Positions 6,482-12,695 of a DNA stretch of 27,603 nucleotides are shown in pieces. Origin of the DNA: a virus; IMG/VR virus record IMGVR_UViG_3300033156_000794, positions 1-27,603 of that record. One strand, given 5' to 3'. Position 1 is the first letter of the stretch. Each line of letters starts with the position of its first letter. The notes under the pieces are model-generated. The model saw only the letters and a list, made by a program, of their open reading frames with translations, did no database searches and was not told the origin of the DNA. Made by a program: the position numbers and the translations under genes.

Positions 6482-6683
6482 TATCAGCCTCTCTTTTCAA
6501 TGCTCTTTTCAGCTCATCAATCTTGTTTTGCTTTCTTCTCACAGCATCCGAGAGCTTGCGCTTTTCCTCTTTCAGTGATATCAGCTCATTTTCAATGTCA
6601 CTGAACTTCGCACCAAAAAGGATTGAAGTGCCAAATATACCAAAGATAAAACCTAAGATAAAAATAATAATTTTAATAAACAT
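6471..6683 (-). CDS. Membrane-anchored coiled-coil protein
   Basis: 70 residues. The N-terminal membrane segment (MFIKIIIFILGFIFGIFG, 1-18) is followed by a long charged coiled coil (ENELISLKEEKRKLSDAVRR, KQNKIDELKRALK). AGGAGG lies five bases before the ATG at 6683. It directly follows the sulfotransferase gene. Function unknown. Confidence 0.62.
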   Translation of the reverse strand: MFIKIIIFILGFIFGIFGTSILFGAKFSDIENELISLKEEKRKLSDAVRRKQNKIDELKRALKREADNGR

Positions 6684-6692
6684 ATAAACCTC

Positions 6693-7385
6693 CTATTCCC
6701 AATCTATTCCAAAGTGGTTATAAAGCTCTGCATTAGGCCGCCGATAATATTCAGTAAGAAAGTCAATAACTTCCCTATCAGGCTTTGGATAAGATTCTTT
6801 CTTTATCGGATTCTTCTTCTTTGGGTCATAATACAGAATTTTTCTTACTCTCTCAGACATATTGAGGAAGTGGTTAAGAATGAAATTAACTACGTCCTCA
6901 GGCATCTCAAAAAATGTTTCTGCTTTAATGATAAAAAAACTTATTCTCCCAAAAAGACTAACCCAATGTTTTAAATACTCTATATATCGGCCTCTTTTCA
7001 ATAGTTCAGAGTCCGGATTGAACAGCTCTGATTTTGGTATCTTGTCTCTCCAGTACCAATAGTTCGACCATGCTCTCTCAACAGGATTTCTTAATAGAAC
7101 AATAAACTTATGGCTTGATTCAGGCAAATCTCTCTTGATTCGTATTGGTGCTGCGAATGAATACAGATAACCTGGTGTCGTATCAAAGCTTATCTTAGCT
7201 TTATCAGGTGTAAAGAATGTCTCATAATACCTAAGCCCCTTTTGATAATTATAATCCATATCAAAAAAATGTATTTCTTTCTTCTTGGCTGGTGCTATTG
7301 ATTTCGCTTGATTAAGTGTTTCTCTGAGTGAGTTAGTGCCTGAGCGACTAGCACCGATTATGAAAAACTTAGGCAGCCCATTCAT
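6693..7385 (-). CDS. PAPS-dependent sulfotransferase
   Basis: 230 residues. Residues 7-20 (FFIIGASRSGTNSL) are the 5'-phosphosulfate-binding loop. KEIHFFD (36-42) matches the conserved region after it in heparan-sulfate-type sulfotransferases. TTPGYLY (69-75) follows, and LLRNPVERAWSNYW (97-110) is the 3'-phosphate-binding segment with the conserved Arg and Ser. Enzymes of this family transfer sulfate from PAPS to sugars or other acceptors. The start codon overlaps the upstream YopX-like stop as ATGA. A phage copy is unusual; it might modify host envelope glycans or a virion glycan, which is inference. The length fits a minimal catalytic domain, and all key segments are intact. Confidence 0.88.
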   Translation of the reverse strand: MNGLPKFFIIGASRSGTNSLRETLNQAKSIAPAKKKEIHFFDMDYNYQKGLRYYETFFTPDKAKISFDTTPGYLYSFAAPIRIKRDLPESSHKFIVLLRNPVERAWSNYWYWRDKIPKSELFNPDSELLKRGRYIEYLKHWVSLFGRISFFIIKAETFFEMPEDVVNFILNHFLNMSERVRKILYYDPKKKNPIKKESYPKPDREVIDFLTEYYRRPNAELYNHFGIDWE

Positions 7386-7879
7386 TGTTTCCTCTTTTTA
7401 TTCTGTTTAGATAAAATCTTCTTCATTAAATCCCTCACTGCTACAATTTCCTTCGGAGCTGTAATAAAAATATCTTCCGGATAAATCCGTAGCCACCATT
7501 TACAGACATCATAAATATTTCCGATAACTTCACAAGAGGAATTTATCTCTAACATCCTAGATGAAAGGTCAATATAGAAAGAGCCCGGCTTATAAGCTAC
7601 CTGTGCAATCGCTTCTATAAATTCAACTGGTGAAATGCTGCCCTCTTCTTTAAGCTCAATTGGCACTTTTACAATGTCTCCCTCGTATATCTCCTTGCCG
7701 TTTCTGTCTATTATGCCCGTGCATTGCATGAGTATCACATCCTCGGCTTCCACCATCATCTCTCCGAATTCTGTCCACCAGGGCATTCCTGTTTTTATGT
7801 CTATAACAATTCCCTGTGGGTCTTCCCATTTTTTCTTTTTTTTATTCCAAGCTCTGAATTTAAACCGAGAATTTTTCAT
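7382..7879 (-). CDS. YopX-family protein
   Basis: 165 residues. The N-terminus FKFRAWNKKKKKWEDP, then LMQCTGIIDRNGKEIYEGDI, and later CEVIGNIYDV are the signature segments of the YopX family, found widely in phages and mobile elements. Its biochemical role is unknown. AGGGAG lies before the ATG. The C-terminal about 35 residues (EIVAVRDLMKKILSKQNKK) extend beyond the usual domain. It is translationally coupled to the downstream sulfotransferase. Confidence 0.88.
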   Translation of the reverse strand: MKNSRFKFRAWNKKKKKWEDPQGIVIDIKTGMPWWTEFGEMMVEAEDVILMQCTGIIDRNGKEIYEGDIVKVPIELKEEGSISPVEFIEAIAQVAYKPGSFYIDLSSRMLEINSSCEVIGNIYDVCKWWLRIYPEDIFITAPKEIVAVRDLMKKILSKQNKKRKQ

Positions 7880-7892
7880 ACTTTCTCCCTAT

Positions 7893-8060
7893 TTATTCTT
7901 TCTCACTCAAAACATCTATAGCATCTTTCAACTCTTCAATCTCATCATCTCTGTCTTCTTTTGTATCATTAATATTCCAGTCGACTTGATGGTACTGCAA
8001 ATTTTGTAAGAATCTCAATCTCAAAAGAAGTTGTCTTATAGCTCTTTTGAATCTTCTCAT
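7893..8060 (-). CDS. Small helical hypothetical protein
   Basis: 55 residues from the ATG at 8060, overlapping the previous stop as ATGA. The N-terminal half is very basic (MRRFKRAIRQLLLRLRFLQN) and the C-terminal half very acidic (NDTKEDRDDEIEELKDAID), a strongly dipolar protein. GGAG lies before the start. Function unknown. Confidence 0.58.
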   Translation of the reverse strand: MRRFKRAIRQLLLRLRFLQNLQYHQVDWNINDTKEDRDDEIEELKDAIDVLSEKE

Positions 8061-8383
8061 TTGCTTTCTTTCTCATATAATTCAAAAGCAGCTTCAATCA
8101 TTTTTTCTCCAATATCATCAGCTTTTTTTAAGATTTCTACCTCTTTCTTTTGAATTCTTTTAAAACCCTCTACAACAAATAACAGCATCGCTGTCAGTTC
8201 TTCAATCCCAGGAAGCCTTTTGGGTAGCTCTTCATCAATATTAAGCAGGTTCAACACAAACAACCCGCCCGAATAATAGCCCAAGCAATATGAACGAAAG
8301 TCTGGTGTCTGACTTCCACAAATCTTTGTTGCTGAAAGCGTCCAGGCTAAAAGCTCTAATTCTTTCTTTGATAGCTTTTTCAT
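8057..8383 (-). CDS. Hypothetical helical protein
   Basis: 108 residues, unrecognised. It is mostly helical, with a Cys/Gly/Tyr-rich middle (SYCLGYYSGGLFVLNLLNID) and a charged C-terminal helix (FKRIQKKEVEILKKADDIGE). AGGAGG lies seven bases before the ATG. It follows the helicase gene and could be an accessory replication factor, but only position supports that. Confidence 0.6.
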   Translation of the reverse strand: MKKLSKKELELLAWTLSATKICGSQTPDFRSYCLGYYSGGLFVLNLLNIDEELPKRLPGIEELTAMLLFVVEGFKRIQKKEVEILKKADDIGEKMIEAAFELYEKESK

Positions 8384-8397
8384 AATAACCTCCTTTT

Positions 8398-9591
8398 TTA
8401 GCTGAAATATTCGTTAAGCTCATGCTCAAGCTCAATAATCCTTCCAGAGTTTTCATCAAATCTTGCAACCAATGGAAACGGCCCCCCTCTTTTATTTTTC
8501 AATAGCTTCATACAGATTTTTCCCTTCGACAGCTCTTCTATCTGTCCGCTCTCACGTGCCATAGAAATTGAAACAGCCTCCCAGCCGCCTTCACCTTTTC
8601 TCGAGATCTGGACAGCTAGAAAGATAACAACCGACTGGTTTTTGGCAAACTCTTTTAGCTCTCGTATCTTTCTTGTAGTCTTTTCGTATTGGCTGCCTGC
8701 CTTTTCTTCTTTCAAAAGCTGAAGAAAGTCGATGAATACAATTTTAAGCTTATCTCTTTTTGTCAACTGCTCTATTTCAGATACAGAGTACACCTTACCA
8801 TAAAGATTCACTCTCTCATACCGTCTCAACAGCTCTTGAAAGTTAATATTTGCTTCCTTCAGCTCATCCTGAATGTCCCATCGGCTCTTTCCAAAGAATA
8901 TTTGTGCTATTCTTTCAAAAATCGCAGGCTTCGCCATCTCCAAAGAAAAGAACCCAATCCTCTCATCATCCATTAAGTTCCCAACAAGATGCTCCATTAT
9001 ATTCAGCATTAAAAAAGTCTTAGCTGTGTAGGTTCTACCAAAGATAGACACAATTTCACCATAACTAAATGAGCCTATAAGCCTATCAAATGAAGGAAGA
9101 CCCAATGTTATATTTGTTTTCTCTTTGTTCTTCCATTCTAGAAATTCCTTATAAGCAACCTCAAACTTTTTATCTTCTTCAAGTGTTTCTGTGATTTTAG
9201 CTTCATTAATGATTTGCTGTATTTTCTCAAAGTCCACATCCGGAAGCTTAGCCTGTCTTTCAACTTCAGCCAAAAGCTTCTTTTTTGTTCTGACTGTCTT
9301 TATAAGTCTTATTTTTTCTTTTATGTAAGCCGCCACACCAGAAGGATAAACACCCTTCAGGGTATCAAGGAGTGAAGCCAAATAACTCTCTCTTATCCGA
9401 CCTCTGCTCAAATCAAATACTGTTGCCCAGTCTATTATTGAGCGGTTTTCATATAACCCTTTTAGTATTCTATACAACTCTTTACTCTCAGCACTTTGAA
9501 AAAAGTCTTTGTCACAATTATCGATAACCAAGATAATATTCTCCGGCCATTCAATGACAGCCGCTAAAATCGCTTTCTCAGTTTCTATCAT
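8398..9591 (-). CDS. dnaB: DnaB-like replicative helicase with altered Walker A
   Basis: 397 residues. The N-terminal helical domain (1-130, starting IETEKAILAAVIEWP) and the RecA-like core (160-390) match DnaB, which unwinds the fork as a hexamer. Motifs are LGLPSFDRLIG (163-173), FGRTYTAKTFL (184-194) at the Walker A position, FFSLEMAK (214-221), KIVFIDFLQLL (283-293, Walker B) and FLAVQISRKGEGG (324-336). The P-loop reads GxxxxAKT, with Ala190 in place of the usual second Gly, but Lys191 and Thr192 are present. It overlaps the initiator stop by four bases. It is shorter than cellular DnaB, as is normal for phages. Confidence 0.88.
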   Translation of the reverse strand: MIETEKAILAAVIEWPENIILVIDNCDKDFFQSAESKELYRILKGLYENRSIIDWATVFDLSRGRIRESYLASLLDTLKGVYPSGVAAYIKEKIRLIKTVRTKKKLLAEVERQAKLPDVDFEKIQQIINEAKITETLEEDKKFEVAYKEFLEWKNKEKTNITLGLPSFDRLIGSFSYGEIVSIFGRTYTAKTFLMLNIMEHLVGNLMDDERIGFFSLEMAKPAIFERIAQIFFGKSRWDIQDELKEANINFQELLRRYERVNLYGKVYSVSEIEQLTKRDKLKIVFIDFLQLLKEEKAGSQYEKTTRKIRELKEFAKNQSVVIFLAVQISRKGEGGWEAVSISMARESGQIEELSKGKICMKLLKNKRGGPFPLVARFDENSGRIIELEHELNEYFS

Positions 9592-10349
9592 TTTTGCTTC
9601 TTGTTTTTTGACTCTATTTTCTCTAAGAGCTCATCAAATTCTTTTTGTGTTGGATTTACCTTCTGTTTAAGATAGTCTCTCCATCTCTCTTTTCTTAGAA
9701 AAGTAGCTGGATGTTTTATGTAACTTTCTTCAATTTTTTTATTTTTTACTTCTTCATGATAATTTCTAGCACAAATAATAACCTGTTCTTGCTCACCTTT
9801 TTTTAGTTTATTAAATACATCAAAAGCCACTCTCTTTTCTTTCTTTCTTGGATACTCCTGCCAAAATTTCTCAAAAAGTAGGGGATATATATTATCTTTA
9901 CTTAACTTATCTTTACTTAACTTAGAGACAACCGATGGTTTACCATTGACAACCAGTGGTTTACCAGTGGTATCCATTTTTCCATCTGACCCCTGTAAAA
10001 AAGGCAAAAATCGCTTTGGTTTGGGAAATTCTGCTCTTCTTTTTCTATCAGGTCTAAATTTCTGATGCTCTTCAAACTTTGTAATTTCGAGGTATTTTTC
10101 GCTATCCTCCTCGTAAATTCGTATAAGACCCACCTTAAAAAGCTCTTCAAGTCTCCGTTTTACAATAGCATGCGTGATTTTTCGACGTGGATAGACGACT
10201 CCTCTTAAAATTTTAGGGTCGGCATGATACCGACCGTAATCATCAGTCATCACAAGTAATCTGTAGTATAAATTTTCAGCACCCTCAGACACAGAATTTA
10301 TCTTTTTACTTAAAATAATAACCCTATCTAACATCCTTCCCCTAGCCAT
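9588..10349 (-). CDS. Phage replication initiator-like protein (winged helix plus DnaT/DnaD-like C-terminus)
   Basis: 253 residues. The N-terminal region (1-100: GAENLYYRLLVMTDDYGRYH, RRLEELFKVGLIRIYEED) is a winged-helix-like DNA-binding domain. After a low-complexity linker (about 118-150) comes FWQEYPRKKEKRVAFDVFNK and later YIKHPATFLRKERWRDYL, the C-terminal pattern typical of phage replication proteins that load DnaB. The next gene is the DnaB-like helicase, which supports the role. The linker is encoded by tandem and near-palindromic repeats (9892-9971) that may form the origin. The C-terminus is Lys-rich. Confidence 0.82.
   Translation of the reverse strand: MARGRMLDRVIILSKKINSVSEGAENLYYRLLVMTDDYGRYHADPKILRGVVYPRRKITHAIVKRRLEELFKVGLIRIYEEDSEKYLEITKFEEHQKFRPDRKRRAEFPKPKRFLPFLQGSDGKMDTTGKPLVVNGKPSVVSKLSKDKLSKDNIYPLLFEKFWQEYPRKKEKRVAFDVFNKLKKGEQEQVIICARNYHEEVKNKKIEESYIKHPATFLRKERWRDYLKQKVNPTQKEFDELLEKIESKNKKQK
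9892..9971. repeat. Repeat cluster inside the initiator gene, candidate replication origin
   Basis: TTATCTTTACTTAAC occurs twice in perfect tandem (9892-9906 and 9907-9921). TGGTTTACCA, a near-palindrome, occurs twice 21 bases apart (9936-9945 and 9957-9966), the second flanked by direct copies of ACCAGTGGT (9952-9960 and 9963-9971). The repeats fall exactly in the unstructured linker between the two domains of the initiator. In lambda and relatives the origin iterons lie inside the initiator gene. Repeats are seen; the origin role is inference. Confidence 0.5.
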
Positions 10350-10351
10350 TT

Positions 10352-10798
10352 TTATATTCCTTCAAATTCTAATTCAAAATTAAGAAACTTTATTAATTTA
10401 TCCCTATCAACAAACTTAATTTTTTTAGATATTAAACACTCTATTTCTGTTTTATTATCATAAGGATATTTTCCTCTTACTAAAAAAATATCAAATTTAT
10501 AATCTATAAAATAAGGCTTTGGTACTTTATTTAAAAAAATAAATACTTTTGGCAAAAAATCCCGAAACAATGCTTTTTGTCCTTTTTTCATAGACTCATT
10601 TATATTTTTAGATTCAATTAAGCGCAGCCTCTTAAGACGAACCTTCTGAATTATTAAATCTATATTTATAGCTGTCATTTTATGACTGCAATTTTTGTCA
10701 ATAAACTTATTTAAAGCTGAACCATAATATTTAAGCTCATTTTCGTTTTTATACCATTTTTCCTCTGGTACATGATCAAGTAAGCTTAGTTGATTCAT
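10352..10798 (-). CDS. Putative PD-(D/E)XK endonuclease-like protein
   Basis: 148 residues. INIDLIIQKVRLKRLRLIESK (44-64) reads as the core of a small PD-(D/E)XK fold, with Asp47, Glu62 and Lys64 in the places of the catalytic D and ExK; NESMKKGQK follows. The first 30 residues are charged and the C-terminus is Lys/Phe-rich. It overlaps the methyltransferase gene by 23 bases, so the two are likely translated together. A phage modification/nuclease pair or a nicking enzyme for replication is possible. No clear family name can be given. Confidence 0.55.
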   Translation of the reverse strand: MNQLSLLDHVPEEKWYKNENELKYYGSALNKFIDKNCSHKMTAINIDLIIQKVRLKRLRLIESKNINESMKKGQKALFRDFLPKVFIFLNKVPKPYFIDYKFDIFLVRGKYPYDNKTEIECLISKKIKFVDRDKLIKFLNFELEFEGI

Positions 10799-11774
10799 AT
10801 TCTTTTAACCTTTTTTCCATAGTTTTAATATTTTCTTCTCTATCATCTATTGCTAAAACTCTTCTTTTTAATTTATGACAAGCAACTGGTAATGTTCCGC
10901 TTCCTGCGAATGGGTCTAAAATTAAATCATTTGGCTTGGTAAAGTTTTTTATGAGAACCTTAATCTCATCCTCTGCTTGCTGCCATGGATGTCCTTCTTT
11001 TTCTCTACCAGTTCCTTCAATTACGTCTTCAATTTGATTGTTTATTCTTTTAAATGGTTCTTTTTGATATATCAGAATCGGTTTATAACTACAAAAAATA
11101 TTTCTTGGATTTATTAATTGTTTAACTCCAGTATGTAATATTATAAATTGCCAGTAATAAATGAGGTTCTTATCAAATATTTTAAGCACTTCATTTAGAT
11201 TTAAAATTCCACTATAAGTGATTAGAAAACCACTGGGCTTTAATACTTTCTTTGCAATCAGAGATAAATCTTTCCAATCTTTTAGATATTCTTTAGAATA
11301 TGGGGGGTCTGTTATTATCGCATCAATGGAGCCTGGGAGGATTTTTTTGGATTGAGTCTGGAATTTTCCTTTCCAAATTTCAACAGTTTCAGGTAGTGGA
11401 AGACTATCAAATTCTTTTTCTTTTAACTTATTTTCATCATCTATTTTCTGCTTTTTTTCTGTTTTTTCTAATTTTCTTATCAAAAAAACTGCTGAATCTA
11501 TTGAAGTTACAGCCAAATCGGAATTCGAATTCCGATTTAATATTTTATGTCTTTTGTAAATATATGTATATTTTCGAGCCTGCCTTTCTCCAAAATCTAA
11601 ATTTTTATTAATCCAATCTATCCACTCACCATGTTTTAATTTAGCTTTTTCTTGAATCAATAACTCACCTATTCTTATTCCCTTATTCAAAGCATCATAA
11701 AACCCTTGCTGAATCTCTTTATGTAACCGATTGATTTCATAAATGTTATTTCTAACAATCTCAGCTTTACTCAT
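10776..11774 (-). CDS. DUF3102-DNA methyltransferase fusion (N6-adenine or N4-cytosine type)
   Basis: 332 residues. Residues 10-80 (IYEINRLHKEIQQGFYDALN, GEWIDWINKNLDFGERQARKY) match DUF3102, a helical DNA-binding-like domain of phage and plasmid proteins. Residues 130-330 form an amino-methyltransferase with motif IV TDPPYS (155-160) before motif I DPFAGSGT (287-294), the beta-class order, and HPWQQ (262-266) before motif I. Probably it methylates A-N6 or C-N4 in a target sequence and protects phage DNA. The linker (80-87) is encoded by a perfect 24-base palindrome. AAGGAG lies seven bases before the ATG, just after the terminator-like end of a structured leader. Confidence 0.86.
   Translation of the reverse strand: MSKAEIVRNNIYEINRLHKEIQQGFYDALNKGIRIGELLIQEKAKLKHGEWIDWINKNLDFGERQARKYTYIYKRHKILNRNSNSDLAVTSIDSAVFLIRKLEKTEKKQKIDDENKLKEKEFDSLPLPETVEIWKGKFQTQSKKILPGSIDAIITDPPYSKEYLKDWKDLSLIAKKVLKPSGFLITYSGILNLNEVLKIFDKNLIYYWQFIILHTGVKQLINPRNIFCSYKPILIYQKEPFKRINNQIEDVIEGTGREKEGHPWQQAEDEIKVLIKNFTKPNDLILDPFAGSGTLPVACHKLKRRVLAIDDREENIKTMEKRLKEYESTKLT
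11515..11538. repeat. Perfect 24-base palindrome inside the methyltransferase gene
   Basis: Bases 11515-11538 read AAATCGGAATTC followed by its exact reverse complement, giving two GAATTC sites eight bases apart. It encodes the NRNSNSDL linker between the DUF3102 and methyltransferase domains. A palindrome of this length by chance in coding DNA is rare. It could be a protein-binding site, a recombination scar or a cruciform. Confidence 0.8.
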
Positions 11775-11889
11775 CTATAGGCTCCTTATTAATAAAAAGA
11801 AGCCCCAGCACAACCTTTACTCGGCAAGGTAAAATGGGTATCTCTGAATAGAGATAGATTGTGTCTGGGGCTTTGTTTTCAATATTCAT
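11767..11889 (-). CDS. Possible 40-residue leader peptide or small protein
   Basis: An ATG at 11889, with AAGGA four bases upstream, opens 40 codons ending at 11767, overlapping the methyltransferase start by eight bases. The N-terminus (MNIENKAPDTIYLYSE) resembles starts of small phage proteins with a KAPxTIYL pattern. The rest is hydrophobic and basic (CRVKVVLGLLFINKEP). The frame runs through both inverted repeats and the terminator-like hairpin, so its translation would alter their folding. It could be a regulatory leader peptide or a real small protein. Confidence 0.45.
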   Translation of the reverse strand: MNIENKAPDTIYLYSEIPILPCRVKVVLGLLFINKEPIDE

Positions 11890-11911
11890 TTTTCCTTGCC
11901 GAGTTTGTCAT
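11790..11911 (-). promoter_or_regulatory. Structured RNA leader with two interleaved long stems
   Basis: Reading the minus strand from the predicted start near 11911: arm B' (11903-11887, CTCGGCAAGGAAAAATG) pairs with B (11836-11820) over 17 positions with one mismatch. Arm A' (11873-11859) pairs with A (11813-11800) over 14 pairs with one bulged A. A small perfect 7-pair hairpin (11856-11839) sits between. The order B'-A'-hairpin-B-A is interleaved, so both stems together would make an H-type pseudoknot. The second stem is followed by CTTTTTATT, as in an intrinsic terminator, 20 bases before the methyltransferase start. Pairing is seen directly; attenuation is inference. Confidence 0.6.
11793..11873 (-). 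terminator. Terminator-like hairpin in the methyltransferase leader
   Basis: Stem AAGCCCCAGACACAA (11873-11859) with TTGTGCTGGGGCTT (11813-11800), then CTTTTTATT. The stem is strong and G/C-rich at its base, but the loop (about 45 bases) is long and holds another hairpin and arm B. It may act conditionally. Confidence 0.5.
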
Positions 11912-11917
11912 ACCTCA

Positions 11918-11947
11918 ATTATAAAAAACTGAATTGCGCTTTGTCAA
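11918..11947 (-). promoter_or_regulatory. Sigma-70-type promoter for the replication/modification operon
   Basis: On the minus strand, TTGACA (11947-11942), an 18-base spacer and TATAAT (11923-11918), both hexamers perfect. The expected start is near 11911, directly before the structured leader and the methyltransferase gene. Confidence 0.8.
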
Positions 11948-11956
11948 GAACTTTTT

Positions 11957-12029
11957 TTATAAGAGAGAGCCACCAGCCTGAAAGCAAAAGGAGGAACAAA
12001 GGGAGGATCGACTGACAGCTCTCTCATAA
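11957..12029 (-). repeat. Inverted repeat with CCTCC-rich loop after the Cys-rich gene
   Basis: Arms 12029-12018 (TTATGAGAGAGC) and 11970-11957 (GCTCTCTCTTATAA) pair over 12 bases with a two-base bulge. The 47-base loop carries CCTCC twice on the minus strand (GATCCTCCCTTTG, TTCCTCCTTTTG), matching the anti-Shine-Dalgarno core. No T-run follows the stem, so it is not a plain terminator. It lies just after a gene stop and before the next promoter. Confidence 0.55.
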
Positions 12030-12033
12030 GCTT

Positions 12034-12240
12034 CTATGTCTTAATCTTGATTTTGTGCGGCGGTATCTTGATCTTGTGCGGTATTGAACCAATATTTATC
12101 CTGCAATGTTCAAGTTCTCCTCTTATACCATTCATCTGCATTGCAATTTCCTTAAATGAACACCTCTCTAAATCCTTCAACCAGAGAGCACAATCCTCAC
12201 AACACAATGCATCTTTTGTAAATGGACAAAGATTTCTCAT
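12034..12240 (-). CDS. Small Cys-rich protein
   Basis: 68 residues. The ATG at 12240 is chosen because GGAGG precedes it and it overlaps the previous stop as ATGA. CPFTKDALCCEDCALWLKDL then RCSF gives five Cys in a CxnCCxxC...C arrangement seen in small phage proteins and probably binding zinc. The C-terminus repeats PHKIKI twice, from a short DNA duplication near 12040-12080. Function unknown. Confidence 0.62.
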   Translation of the reverse strand: MRNLCPFTKDALCCEDCALWLKDLERCSFKEIAMQMNGIRGELEHCRINIGSIPHKIKIPPHKIKIKT

Positions 12241-12695
12241 TGTTTTCCTCCAATACCCAAGCATTCATCACTGACAACAGCCCTCCTTACCGTCTCAGTT
12301 TTCCATTCAATCTTGCAGTTTGGCATGAGCTTCGGATGGTAGACGATAACTTCAATTTCAACGAATCTTGATTCTTCTCTAAGAAAATCATAAGCCTTTA
12401 AAAATATCAGCTTGCCTTCATCATTAACATGGGCAAATCTCTCCAATTTTAAACCAGGAAAAGCCGACTCAATTAACTTACAAACCAGCTTGAACTCACC
12501 TGAATCAACCTCTTTTTTATTTCTTACATCCCCTTTCCAGATTGATAGATTGAAGCCTACATCATTGATATCAATATTCCAACCCATAGGAAGAGCACAT
12601 TCAATTTTGTCAGCAATCTCTTTACAAAGCTCAATTCTCTTTAGATACATATCATATCTTTCTTTAGCTCTTTTTTTAGCTTCTGCATAATTCAT
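12237..12695 (-). CDS. Hypothetical protein between the nuclease and Cys-rich genes
   Basis: 152 residues, unrecognised. The N-terminal helix is NYAEAKKRAKERYDMYLKRI. It then has GWNIDINDVGFNLSIWKGDV and a beta-rich second half (EFKLVCKLIESAFP, FVEIEVIVYHPKL, CKIEWKTETV). GGAGGTGAGTC precedes the start, and ATGA overlaps couple it on both sides. It is probably part of the recombination operon by position; the function is not visible. Confidence 0.62.
   Translation of the reverse strand: MNYAEAKKRAKERYDMYLKRIELCKEIADKIECALPMGWNIDINDVGFNLSIWKGDVRNKKEVDSGEFKLVCKLIESAFPGLKLERFAHVNDEGKLIFLKAYDFLREESRFVEIEVIVYHPKLMPNCKIEWKTETVRRAVVSDECLGIGGKQ

Noticed and set aside
8241-8468. Minus-strand 75-codon frame
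   Set aside because: Spans the junction of two well-supported genes in another frame; shadow.
9917-10150. Minus-strand 77-codon frame in the initiator gene
   Set aside because: Alternative-frame shadow; the initiator frame has conserved segments.
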